A stretch of DNA of 64,000 nt, taken from positions 58,699-122,698 of the forward strand of contig JAJCYD010000024.1 of NCBI GenBank assembly GCA_029263125.1, in the 5' to 3' direction. This stretch comes from Solirubrobacteraceae bacterium. Lineage in GTDB: Bacteria; Actinomycetota; Thermoleophilia; Solirubrobacterales; Solirubrobacteraceae. This document shows positions 53,332 to 61,529 of the stretch, piece by piece; position 1 is the stretch's first letter, and each line of letters starts with the position of its first letter. Both the position numbers and the translations under genes were made by a program. The notes under the pieces were generated by a model, which was given only the letters and a program-made list of their open reading frames with translations, was not told where the DNA came from and made no database searches.

Positions 53332-54275
53332 CCTTGATCCTCCCTCAGCTTCGATGCGACGCGCAGGCGCGCCGATCGGGCTCGCGGGTTGGCGGCGATC
53401 TCCCCGGCTGTCGGGACGATCGAACGGCGGGTGACCAGCTCGGCCTCGGGCTCGCGACCGCAGCCGCAGACCGGCAGGTCGGGAGGGCAGATGCAGCCCT
53501 GCGCGCGTGCGGCGATGAAGCGCTTGACGCGGCGGTCCTCCAGCGAATGGAAGGAGATCGCGGCAAGCCGGCCATGCGTCGCGAGCACGTCCCACGCCAG
53601 CGGCAGCGCCGCGTCGAGCTGGCCGAGCTCGTCGTTGACGGCGATCCGCAACGCCTGGAAGACGCGCTTGGCGGGGTGGCCGGCTGCAAAGCGAGCGGGA
53701 GTCGGGATCGCCTGGGTGATGACGTCGACGAGCTCGATCGTGGAGGCGATCGGCTTGCGATCGCGGGCGCGCACGATCGCGCGTGCGATCTGCCGCGCGT
53801 AGCGCTCCTCGCCGAGCTCGCGGAAGATCGTCTCCAGATGGCGAGGCTCGGCGTCGTTGACGAGCTCGTGCGCACCGCGCTGCAGGCCGGGATCCATGCG
53901 CATGTCCAGCGGCGCGTCGTAGGAGTAGGAGAACCCGCGCTCCCAGGTGTCGATCTGCATCGAGGACATGCCGAGGTCCAGCAGCACGACATCGGCGTGA
54001 ACGCCTTCCTCGCGCAGCTGCGACAACCCGTCGACGAACGACGCGCGGATGAATCGCGTGGTGCACGAGACCTCGTCGGCGAGCTCGGCGAAGCGCTCCG
54101 CGGCGATCGGGTCTCGGTCGATCGCGATCAGCGTGCCGGTGGCGCCGATGCGTCCGGCCAGCAGCCGCGCGTGGCCGCCCGCGCCGAACGTGCAGTCGAC
54201 GACGACCTGGCCGGGCTGCGGATCGAGCAGCTCGATCGCCTCCCCCGCAAGGACGGGCACGTGCGCCATCTTCAT
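53328..54275 (-). CDS. rsmH: 16S rRNA (cytosine-1402-N4)-methyltransferase
   Basis: This 315-residue enzyme is also known as MraW. It has HVPVLAGEAIELLDPQPGQVVVDCTFGAGGHARLL, IAIDRDPIAAERF, VLLDLGMSSMQIDTWERGFSY and AISFHSLEDRRVKRFI. A CxC pair and CGCG (ICPPDLPVCGCGRE) lie near the C terminus as usual. The start MKMAHVPV follows the mraZ stop by one base; an ATG two codons later is possible. Confidence 0.96.
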   Translation of the reverse strand: MKMAHVPVLAGEAIELLDPQPGQVVVDCTFGAGGHARLLAGRIGATGTLIAIDRDPIAAERFAELADEVSCTTRFIRASFVDGLSQLREEGVHADVVLLDLGMSSMQIDTWERGFSYSYDAPLDMRMDPGLQRGAHELVNDAEPRHLETIFRELGEERYARQIARAIVRARDRKPIASTIELVDVITQAIPTPARFAAGHPAKRVFQALRIAVNDELGQLDAALPLAWDVLATHGRLAAISFHSLEDRRVKRFIAARAQGCICPPDLPVCGCGREPEAELVTRRSIVPTAGEIAANPRARSARLRVASKLREDQG

Positions 54276-54276
54276 C

Positions 54277-54711
54277 TCAAGCAGGGTTGCCAAGGCGTGA
54301 GGTGATGTCGATGACGTCGGATGCCAGCGCGGCGTCGTATGCCGACCACGCGGCACGGCTCCAGATCTCCAGCGCGTCGCCCGAGCCGGTGACGACGACC
54401 TCCTTCTGCAGGCTGGCGTACTCCAGCAGGAACGCCGGGATCATCACGCGGCCCGCCGCGTCGAGCTCGGTGTCCAGCGAGTTCGCGGAGAAGAAGCGCT
54501 TGAGCTTCTGCGCCTCCGGCTGGAGGGGATGAAAGCCGGCCAGCGATGCCGCCGTGTAGGCGTCGTAGCCGCTCGGCGTCCACAGCGCGACGCAGCGCTC
54601 GAGTCCCTTGGCGAGCACGACCCCCTCCGACAGGGCGGCGCGGAAGCGCGCCGGCACCGTGAGCCGGTTCTTTGCGTCGAGGGAATAGTCGAAGGTGCCG
54701 CGAAAGACCAT
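54277..54711 (-). CDS. mraZ: Transcriptional regulator MraZ
   Basis: This 144-residue protein has two AbrB-like SpoVT repeats, each with the DxxxR motif: FDYSLDAKNRLTVPARFRAAL and TELDAAGRVMIPAFLLEYA. MraZ binds repeats in front of its own operon and represses it. The start MVFRGTFDYS is the family start; the track ORF adds 38 residues that cover the leader hairpin. It is the first gene of the dcw cluster. Confidence 0.95.
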   Translation of the reverse strand: MVFRGTFDYSLDAKNRLTVPARFRAALSEGVVLAKGLERCVALWTPSGYDAYTAASLAGFHPLQPEAQKLKRFFSANSLDTELDAAGRVMIPAFLLEYASLQKEVVVTGSGDALEIWSRAAWSAYDAALASDVIDITSRLGNPA

Positions 54712-54746
54712 GTGTGCGAGGTGCCGACGTGCATGAGAAAGATCGA

Positions 54747-54789
54747 GAGCCGGGCTGGAGGGGTGGGAGGAGCCCCTCCAGCCCGGCTC
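54747..54789 (-). promoter_or_regulatory. 17-bp hairpin in the mraZ leader
   Basis: Perfect arms GAGCCGGGCTGGAGGGG and CCCCTCCAGCCCGGCTC enclose nine bases, 35 bases before the mraZ start. On the transcribed strand it is followed by TCGATCTTTCTC. It could be an attenuator, an RNA-processing site or a stabiliser of the long transcript. Confidence 0.6.
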
Positions 54790-54804
54790 GCTGCGGCGAA
54801 GGTA

Positions 54805-54870
54805 CCCCACTCTCTCCCACAACACAACCTATTCTGCACGCGATCTCCCACAATTCTTCGCTCGGTCCCA
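54805..54870 (-). promoter_or_regulatory. Probable MraZ boxes and mraZ promoter
   Basis: On the minus strand, TGGGA or TGGGG occurs at 54866-54870, 54846-54850, 54815-54819 and 54805-54809. The last two form TGGGA-N5-TGGGG, the 10-bp period known for MraZ boxes, and the first two are 20 bp apart. A possible promoter lies between (TTGTGG at 54848-54853, 16 bases, TAGGTT at 54826-54831), so bound MraZ would flank it. Confidence 0.65.
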
Positions 54871-55063
54871 CGATTCCGTGCGAAAACCGAGATTGAGCAG
54901 GGTCTTTGTGGCGATCGCGGACACGGCGCCGGCCGGGCTCCGGATGCAGCCTGGCTTGCAGTGCACGCACCGCGGGCGCGTTCTTGCAGTCCGAGCAGGA
55001 TTCCGCCGCCCCGATGTGCATAGGCGGTGGGGCGTCGTGGGAGGCCCGGCCGGGACCCCGGAT
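54871..55063. other. Gap between the Tad genes and the mraZ leader
   Basis: I see no gene in this 193-base stretch. It contains GC-rich sequence downstream of tadC and no obvious terminator hairpin. Confidence 0.5.
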
Positions 55064-55909
55064 TCAGCCCAGCGCCTGGACCAGCACGGCCGCGACGAGC
55101 AGCATCACGGCGGGCACGAGCACGAGCGCGACCACGAGCTGGATCTTCGGCGCCGCACGCGCGCCGTCGTCGCGCAGCAGCCGGGCCTGCTCGGCTCGCG
55201 CCTCGGTGACGAGCGCCTCCAGCGCCGGCGCCAGCGGCGCGCCGTGGCGGTCGGCGCGCGTCACCGCGGCGGTCAGCGTCGCGACGCCGTCAGCGGGGCA
55301 GCGCGCCACCAGCTGCTCGAAGGCTTCGGCGCGCGTGGCGCCGAGCTGCATCCTCCTCGCCGCGGCGCGCAGCTCGCCGGCGAGCACGCCCTGACAGCGC
55401 TCGCCAACCTCAGCCAGAGCGCGGCCGATCGGAAGCCCGGCCTGGACCGCGACGCGCAGCAGATCCAGCACGTCGGCCAGCTCGTGACCGATCCGGGCGG
55501 CGCGAGCGCGAGCGCGGCGCGCCAGGAGGAGATCGGGCGCGAGGAATCCGCCGGCCGGCGCGCACAGCATCGCCACGACGCCCAGGCGCCCCGGGAGCGA
55601 TCCGATGAGCGTGATCGCCAGCAGCAGGCCGGTCAGCGCTCCGACGGCCTTGAGCGCCATGACGTCGGTCGGCCCAAGACCCAGCGGGTCTCCCGCGGCG
55701 GCGATCCGCGCATGCAGGTCGGCCGGCGGCAGCATGCCGGCGCGGCGGCGCGCCAGGCCGGCGAGCGCGACGGTCATCGCTCCGAGCCGGGTGCGGCGCC
55801 GCCCGGCGGGCGAACGGCGGCCGCGTGCTCGCGGGTGAGCGAGCAGTTCGACGATCGCCGCCGCGCCGGCGGCGCCCGCGAGCCCCGCCAACACGGCGGC
55901 GGCGCTCAC
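55064..55909 (-). CDS. tadC: Tad pilus inner-membrane platform protein TadC-like
   Basis: This 281-residue protein has a type II secretion F domain (ELADVLDLLRVAVQAGLPIGRALAEVGERCQGVLAGELRAAARRMQLGATRAEAFEQLVARC) between hydrophobic segments at both ends. The start is GTG (VSAAAVLAGLAGAAG), overlapping the tadB stop by four bases; the track adds 13 residues. With TadB it should form the platform on which TadA acts. Confidence 0.85.
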   Translation of the reverse strand: MSAAAVLAGLAGAAGAAAIVELLAHPRARGRRSPAGRRRTRLGAMTVALAGLARRRAGMLPPADLHARIAAAGDPLGLGPTDVMALKAVGALTGLLLAITLIGSLPGRLGVVAMLCAPAGGFLAPDLLLARRARARAARIGHELADVLDLLRVAVQAGLPIGRALAEVGERCQGVLAGELRAAARRMQLGATRAEAFEQLVARCPADGVATLTAAVTRADRHGAPLAPALEALVTEARAEQARLLRDDGARAAPKIQLVVALVLVPAVMLLVAAVLVQALG

Positions 55910-56766
55910 CGCATGTCCCCCACTCGCGCGATCCGCCGGACACAGCAATACGCGAGGACCTGAAGTCCCACGGCGCCCGCCACGAGCGCCGCCGTCAACG
56001 GCGAGCCGGCGAGCGTTCGCAGATATCCCGGCGACGCGATCTCACCGAGTGCGAGTCCCGCGAACGGCAGGCCGATCACGAGCAGTGCGGTGAAGCGCGC
56101 CTGCGCGGTCGCCGATCGCGCCTCGGCCACGACGCGGCCGCGCGATTCCAGCGCGGACGCCAGCGAGCGCAGCAGCCCGGCGAGATCGCCGCCCGCGTCG
56201 CGCTGCAGCAGGACCGCGGCGACGAGCGTGTCGCACGGCCCCGGCCCGGCCCACCTGGCGAGCTCGCCCAGCACGTCCTCGGTGCGCTCGCCGAGCTCCA
56301 GTGCCGCCGCCGCGGCTCGCAGCTCCTCGCCGGCGGCGCCCCGGACGCCTCCCCCGTGCGCCGCGGCCCCGATCGCGCCGCGCACCGAGTGCCCGCCGGC
56401 CAGCGCGTCGGCCAGGGCGCGAGCGATCGCCGGCGCCTGCGCCGCGATCGCCTCGCGGCGGCGCCGCGCGCGTGCCCGCAGGACGGCGCGAGCGATCCAC
56501 GGCCCCGCCGCCCCGAGCCCGGCCGCGATCAGCGGGCCGGCGGCCAGCCATCCCGCCGCGGCCAGCGACAGGACCCCGACGAGCGCCAGCCGCCGGCGCT
56601 CCGGGCTCGTCGGCTCGCGCCCGCTGCGCAGGGCATCCAGCGCCGGCGCGAGCCAGCGGCCGGCGCGGCGAACGACCCGCTGCTGCTCGGCGGCGGCGAT
56701 CAGCTCCCACGCCGCCAGCACGGCGCAGGCGGCGGCCAGCCCGGCGAGGAGGGCCGTCGCGCTCAC
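55906..56766 (-). CDS. tadB: Tad pilus inner-membrane platform protein TadB-like
   Basis: This 286-residue protein has N-terminal hydrophobic segments, a cytoplasmic F domain (IARALADALAGGHSVRGAIGAAAHGGG ... LARWAGPGPCDTLVAAVLLQRDAGGDLAGLLRSLASALESR) and two C-terminal membrane helices. It overlaps tadA and tadC by four bases each. Confidence 0.85.
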   Translation of the reverse strand: MSATALLAGLAAACAVLAAWELIAAAEQQRVVRRAGRWLAPALDALRSGREPTSPERRRLALVGVLSLAAAGWLAAGPLIAAGLGAAGPWIARAVLRARARRRREAIAAQAPAIARALADALAGGHSVRGAIGAAAHGGGVRGAAGEELRAAAAALELGERTEDVLGELARWAGPGPCDTLVAAVLLQRDAGGDLAGLLRSLASALESRGRVVAEARSATAQARFTALLVIGLPFAGLALGEIASPGYLRTLAGSPLTAALVAGAVGLQVLAYCCVRRIARVGDMR

Positions 56767-57956
56767 GCCGCGCGGGCAAGGCGCGTGGCGAGCGCGTCGG
56801 CGAGCGGCGCGCGCCAGGTCGGGCGGCCATCCTGCGACAGCGTGTACAGCTCGCGCGTCCCCGCCCCGCCGGCGATCCGCACGATCTCGCTGACGGCCAC
56901 GACGCGGCGCGAGCCGTCGGCCATCCGCGCCTGGTGCACGACGAGGTCCAGCGCACCGGCGACCTGATCGCGGACCGCTTCGTGGGGCAGCCCGAGCCCG
57001 GCCATCAGCGCCAGCGTCTCGACGCGGCGCAGCGCCTCCTCGGGCGACCCGGCATGCACGGTCGACAGCGAGCCGTCGTGGCCGCTTGACATCGCGCTGA
57101 GCATGTCCAGCGCCTCGGCCCCGCGCACCTCGCCGACGACGATCCGGTCGGGTCGCATGCGCAACGCGTTGCGCACGAGCCGCCGCACGGTGACCTCGCC
57201 GCGTCCCTCAAGCGACGCCGGGCGCGCCTCCAGGCGGACGACGTGCGGATGGCGCAGGCGCAGCTCGGCGGCGTCCTCGACGGTCACGATCCGCTCACCG
57301 TCGTCGATGAACTCGGTGAGGGCGTTGAGCGTCGTCGTCTTGCCCGAGCCGGTGCCGCCGCTGATCAGCAGGTTGCAGCGCGCGCGCACCGCCGTGCGCA
57401 GCAGGTCGTGCAGCGGCGCGGCCCACGTGCCGTTGGCGACGAGGTCGTCGGGGCCGAAGCCGCGCGGCCGAAAGCGGCGGATCGTCAGCACCGAGCCGTC
57501 GAGCGCCAGCGGCGCGACGACGACGTTGACGCGCGAGCCGTCGGGCAGGCGCGCGTCGCACAGCGGCTCGGCCTCGTCGACGCGGCGCCCGATCGGCGCG
57601 AGGATGCGCTCGATGGCGTGTCGCAGGTCCGCTTCGCCGGCGAAGCACGCCGCCGTCGGCTCGATGCGTCCGGCGCGCTCGACCCACACCTTGGCGTGCC
57701 CGTTGACCATCACCTCGTCGACCGTTGGATCTGACAGCAACGGCTCCAGCGGCCCCAGGCCGAAGGATCGCTCCGCGACGCGGGCGACCAACCTCGCCCG
57801 CGCGGCGTCGTCCAGCAGCCCGGCCTCCCGGTCGACGAGCGCGCGGATGCGCTCGTGCAGGTCGCCGCCGTCGTGCCGGGCGGCCTCGCCCAGCAGGCGG
57901 TCGCGCAACGAACCGGCGAGCTCGTCGAGCGCCGCGTCGCGGTCGAAGTGGTCCAT
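56763..57956 (-). CDS. tadA: Tad/Flp pilus assembly ATPase TadA (CpaF)
   Basis: This 397-residue secretion ATPase has the N-terminal domain with LEPLLSDPTVDEVMVNG, Walker A LLISGGTGSGKTTTLNAL, Asp box VTVEDAAELRL, Walker B PDRIVVGEVRGAEALDMLSAMSSGHDGSLSTVHA and the His box. Its start codon is only four bases after CTCTAAG of the candidate promoter motif, so the mRNA may be leaderless. The Flp pilin and prepilin peptidase are not in the window. Confidence 0.95.
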   Translation of the reverse strand: MDHFDRDAALDELAGSLRDRLLGEAARHDGGDLHERIRALVDREAGLLDDAARARLVARVAERSFGLGPLEPLLSDPTVDEVMVNGHAKVWVERAGRIEPTAACFAGEADLRHAIERILAPIGRRVDEAEPLCDARLPDGSRVNVVVAPLALDGSVLTIRRFRPRGFGPDDLVANGTWAAPLHDLLRTAVRARCNLLISGGTGSGKTTTLNALTEFIDDGERIVTVEDAAELRLRHPHVVRLEARPASLEGRGEVTVRRLVRNALRMRPDRIVVGEVRGAEALDMLSAMSSGHDGSLSTVHAGSPEEALRRVETLALMAGLGLPHEAVRDQVAGALDLVVHQARMADGSRRVVAVSEIVRIAGGAGTRELYTLSQDGRPTWRAPLADALATRLARAA

Positions 57957-57960
57957 GCCC

Positions 57961-57994
57961 CTTAGAGGAGCGGGCCGACGGAAGTTCGCCCCCC
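57961..57994 (-). promoter_or_regulatory. Copy A of the GGCGAACTT two-box motif, before tadA
   Basis: On the minus strand: G6, CGAACTT, 16 bases, then CTAAGGGGC and the tadA ATG. It lies in the 60-bp gap after the metalloprotease stop codon. The position just before the start codon supports a promoter role. Confidence 0.5.
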
Positions 57995-58016
57995 TCGCAG
58001 GACCGCGCGTCGTCGC

Positions 58017-60284
58017 TCAGCCGAGATTGCCGATGCTCTTGCCGTCCTGCTCGCCTCGGTATGGACCTCCGCGCGCACGGAGGTCTCCGGTGAACTGGAT
58101 CGTCAGGTAGGCGTCGGGGTCGTTCGCGGCACTGGACGGGAGCCGCTCGTCGACGCTCCAGCGGCCGTCGCGGATCGTGGCTTTCGCCGTCCACACTTCG
58201 GCCGCGCCGCCAGCGGACCGATAGGTCGCCCTGAGCCTCACCACACCTGAGACGTCGCGATCGACCGTGCCGCCGACCGACAATCGTCCGCCCGAGAAGG
58301 TCAGCCGATCTCGCACCAGGAGGGTCCGGCCGTGCGCGGCCCGCAGCCGCAGTTCGTCGGAGAGCGTCGCGCCGTTGCCCGCATACGACACATTGAGAAT
58401 CCCGCTGGACCGGCCGCGCTGGCGGGCGTGCAGTCTCGCGCTCAGACGAACCGGCTTCTCCCCCTCGCGAGCGGTTCCGACATCGACGGTATAGCGCTCG
58501 AAGCGGCCGGCCGCCTGATAGTCGATCGTCAGCTTGCCGGTGGCGCGGCCCGTGATCGAGAACAGCACATCCAACCGCCCGCCTTTCACGGACGCGCGCT
58601 TGACCTTCAGCTTGGCGGGAAACTTCGCCCCACCCGACGAGCGCGCCGGTAGCTGTGCCGACGACGAGGCCGGCCGAGGTGCGAGCGCCTGCGGCGGCTG
58701 AGCCGTCTGCGGTGCCGGTGCCGGCTGCGGCGCTTGGAACTGCACCACCGCTCCCCCCAAGGATCGGTTACCCGCCACATCCACGGCGACCGCCCGGTAT
58801 CCGTGCGCCCGTCCGTCGGCCGGTCCGGTCTCCGCGAAGGCTTGGGTCGTCGTCTGCGCGACCACGGCACCGTCGCGCTCGATCTCATAGTGGCTGAGTT
58901 CCTCGTCGTCGCTGGCCGCAAACCACGAGAAGTCAACCGTCGTCGCGCTCGTCGCCGAGCTGCGCAAGCGCGGGGCCTCGGGCGGCGTGGCATCTGGTCG
59001 GGGCACGACGATGCTCACGGTCGCCCCGCCCGCATCGATCGCGCCGACGCGAAGCTCGGTGCCCGAGACCGGATCGAGAAACGACGCCCCCGACAGGAGG
59101 GCGGCGTCGCCGAAGCCGCCCGGCGAGCCGGGCGTCATGTCCAAGAGCGCCGACTGCTGTCGTCGCTCGATGGCCTGCACGAGCCTCACCGAGACACCCT
59201 GAACGACCGGCTGACTCGAACCGAATGCGTCGAAGGGCGCGCTCGCACGCCGGAGTTCGAGCGCGAAGAAGTCCTGCGTCGCCTGTCCGGAGACTCGCCG
59301 CGGCACCCTGATCGAGCGCACGCCACTCGTCGATGTCGTCGGCGCCAGACGGATCGTCTGCGACGCGCGCACGTAGGCATCGTCACCTGCCGAGATGTTG
59401 TCAGTCTGCAGCCGGTGCCAGGTCGACATCAGACTCGACCCGAGGGCCATGGTGTCAAACGGATCGCCGTACTCATCGACCGAGCACGACGAACTGCCAG
59501 CGAGGCTGACCGGTGCGCCGGCCTGTGCACAGGCAAGCGTCGACGCGTGGTGAGCTCCCATGTTGTGCCCCAGCTCGTGCGTGATGACCGACACGTCCGG
59601 GCCGCCGTTGTACCAGCTGATCGGACCCGCCACGTCCCCGAGACCGCCATAGGTGCAGTCACGGAGGTTGGGGTGAACGATGGCGACGTGGTCGAAACCG
59701 TCGAGGGAGGAGCCCAGCCGGTTGAACACCTCGCGCTTGAATGCGTCGTAGTCGCATCCTACGCCGCTCACGCTCAGCGCGAGCGGTGCGAAGGTCTCGC
59801 CCGCCAGCGTGACGCGCCCTGCACTCTGCTGTCCGAAGAACCGAGCCGCGGATTGCTCGGCTTCAAAGAAACTCTGCCGTGCTTGGGCTTGCGTCGTCGG
59901 GGCTGCAGGTGCGTCGGACAGTGTCACGATCACGACGGCAACGCGGCGAGGCCCGGCTCCGATCCGTGCCGACGTAGCGGCCGAGTCGTCGAGCGGTTCG
60001 ACACGTCCGCGCAGCGTCGTGCCGTCCCCGCTGCCTACGACCCGCACGAGCCGGCCGAGCAGCGGTCGCGCGTCGTTCGTGGCCTCGACCCTCCAGTCAC
60101 GTCCGTCCCTGCCGCGCAACGTGAGCCGGTCTTCGCTGCTTTCCGCGTCGAAGTCGTCGAGATGCTCGACGATCAACGTCCCCGTCCATGCCGATGGACC
60201 ACCCGCGGCGCTGGCCTGCGACCCTGAGAGCGAGATCAGGCAACTGCCGAGCAGCACGATTCGCAGCCAGTCCTTGATACTCAC
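58017..60284 (-). CDS. Secreted M11-type (gametolysin-like) zinc metalloprotease
   Basis: This protein of about 755 residues has a signal peptide (IKDWLRIVLLGSCLISLSGSQASA), a metzincin-like domain with zinc site SVITHELGHNMGAHHAST and a later Met in DTMALGSSLMS, a fibronectin-III-like domain (PPEAPRLRSSATSATTVDFSW), and a beta-rich C-terminal domain also found in the propeller protein at 15413. The GTG at VSIKDWL is preceded by GAGGCGG at the right distance and was chosen over two upstream ATGs. It may cleave extracellular or wall proteins. It sits between tadA and cpaB. Confidence 0.8.
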   Translation of the reverse strand: MSIKDWLRIVLLGSCLISLSGSQASAAGGPSAWTGTLIVEHLDDFDAESSEDRLTLRGRDGRDWRVEATNDARPLLGRLVRVVGSGDGTTLRGRVEPLDDSAATSARIGAGPRRVAVVIVTLSDAPAAPTTQAQARQSFFEAEQSAARFFGQQSAGRVTLAGETFAPLALSVSGVGCDYDAFKREVFNRLGSSLDGFDHVAIVHPNLRDCTYGGLGDVAGPISWYNGGPDVSVITHELGHNMGAHHASTLACAQAGAPVSLAGSSSCSVDEYGDPFDTMALGSSLMSTWHRLQTDNISAGDDAYVRASQTIRLAPTTSTSGVRSIRVPRRVSGQATQDFFALELRRASAPFDAFGSSQPVVQGVSVRLVQAIERRQQSALLDMTPGSPGGFGDAALLSGASFLDPVSGTELRVGAIDAGGATVSIVVPRPDATPPEAPRLRSSATSATTVDFSWFAASDDEELSHYEIERDGAVVAQTTTQAFAETGPADGRAHGYRAVAVDVAGNRSLGGAVVQFQAPQPAPAPQTAQPPQALAPRPASSSAQLPARSSGGAKFPAKLKVKRASVKGGRLDVLFSITGRATGKLTIDYQAAGRFERYTVDVGTAREGEKPVRLSARLHARQRGRSSGILNVSYAGNGATLSDELRLRAAHGRTLLVRDRLTFSGGRLSVGGTVDRDVSGVVRLRATYRSAGGAAEVWTAKATIRDGRWSVDERLPSSAANDPDAYLTIQFTGDLRARGGPYRGEQDGKSIGNLG

Positions 60285-60413
60285 AGCCGTACCGCCTCGG
60301 TTAAAGAACATGGCCCGATAGATGCGCGCGAACATTAGCGCCCTAGTGCGTCGACTATCACCTCGCCATCACATTGACCTGCCGGTGTACTGGTAGTCAC
60401 ATCAGCCCTGGCG

Positions 60414-60605
60414 ATGACGGCACACACTATACGGTCGGGGAGTGCGGCGGACCTCGTCCTGCCTCCCGCGGTGGTGGCTGCCACATGTTCGCAACTCACC
60501 GCCGGCCTTGAGACCGTGAAGTCCCACATCGCGTACGTTCTCACCAAGCTCGGCGCCTGCGACCGCGACCGCGCAGTGATCCGCGCCTACGCGACAGGGT
60601 TGATC
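60414..60605 (+). pseudogene. Fragment of a NarL/LuxR-type response regulator
   Basis: The frame reads GSAADLVLPPAVVAATCSQLTAGLETVKSHIAYVLTKLGACDRDRAVIRAYATGLI. The second half is the LuxR recognition helix region (ETVKSH..VLTKLG..DR..AV..AY..GL). The first helix of the HTH and the whole receiver domain are missing, with an abrupt join after VLPPAVV. It is a deletion remnant. Confidence 0.55.
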
Positions 60606-60821
60606 ATCCCCCCGCTGATGCGCAGCACCAGGATCGACATCGTTTCATCCGCGCAGGCGACCGTGACACTCCGCAGACAGCGCGTGGCAGCTCCCCAGGG
60701 TCCGCCGACGGGCGCATTCTTGAACACACCGTGGTCGCAGGATCGCGGTAGAGACCTCGCATCTCCGTTCTCATGCCGGTTTGTCCGGCACACGCACGGG
60801 CTACTTCCCTGCGACATCGCC

Positions 60822-61529
60822 CTACCGGAAGTCCGAGCCCATCCGCAGGCCGACCTTGCCGCGAGCGCGATCGCCGTCGGAGCGTGGCAGCAGCCGCAGC
60901 TCGCGCGCGAAGTCCTGTGCCGCCGCCAGGTAGACCGCCTGGCGCAGCGTGACGCGCAGCGACACGGCGACACGGTCGCCGGGCACAGCCTCCGTGCCGC
61001 GGCTGGGGGCCTGCTCGGTCGCGGTGAATGCGGCGGCGTCGAGCACCTCGACGTCCTCGAGCGCGAGCACCGTCTGGCCGCGCTCGTCGGCTTGCGGCTC
61101 GGGCGTGACGAGAATGTCGACGCGGCTGCCCGCGGTGACGAGGTCCGGCGAGCCGAGCGCGACGAGGTGGGCGATGCGCTCGCCGCGGCGAATCGGCGGA
61201 CCGGCGGGGCGAGAGCGCCCGTCGCCGACCATGGCCGCCGACAGGTCGGTGCCCGCGGGAATGTCGACGGATGCCCTCAGTCCCTGAAGCTCATCGGGCG
61301 AGGCGATCCGGCCGTCGGAGGCGAAGCGCTGAGGCACGCGCCGCACCGCGAGCGCCTGGGGCTTGATCTGCATGCCGGCGTCGATCGGCTCCCGCGCCAC
61401 GACGACGTTGACGAGCTCGCCGACGCGGCGTGACAACGACGCCTCCCTGCCGGCGATGCTCGAGGCCGCCAGCCCGCCCAGGATCAGCGCGAGGCCGCCA
61501 AGCAGCAACGCACGACGGCGGTGGCTCAT
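60822..61529 (-). CDS. cpaB: CpaB/RcpC-type Flp pilus assembly protein (SAF domain)
   Basis: This 235-residue protein has an N-terminal transmembrane helix (ALLLGGLALILGGLAASSIAG), a SAF-type domain (VVVAREPIDAGMQIKPQALAVRRVPQRFA ... VDIPAGTDLSAAMVG) and an RcpC/CpaB C-terminal region (GSRVDILVTPE ... DVEVLDAA). It is a periplasm-side Tad assembly factor in diderms; here it would sit outside the membrane. It overlaps the kinase gene by four bases. Confidence 0.85.
   Translation of the reverse strand: MSHRRRALLLGGLALILGGLAASSIAGREASLSRRVGELVNVVVAREPIDAGMQIKPQALAVRRVPQRFASDGRIASPDELQGLRASVDIPAGTDLSAAMVGDGRSRPAGPPIRRGERIAHLVALGSPDLVTAGSRVDILVTPEPQADERGQTVLALEDVEVLDAAAFTATEQAPSRGTEAVPGDRVAVSLRVTLRQAVYLAAAQDFARELRLLPRSDGDRARGKVGLRMGSDFR

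Noticed and set aside
60336-60821. A small Flp pilin gene near the Tad genes.
   Set aside because: No short ORF with a Flp-type hydrophobic segment and processing site was found in this gap, nor in 62252-63580.
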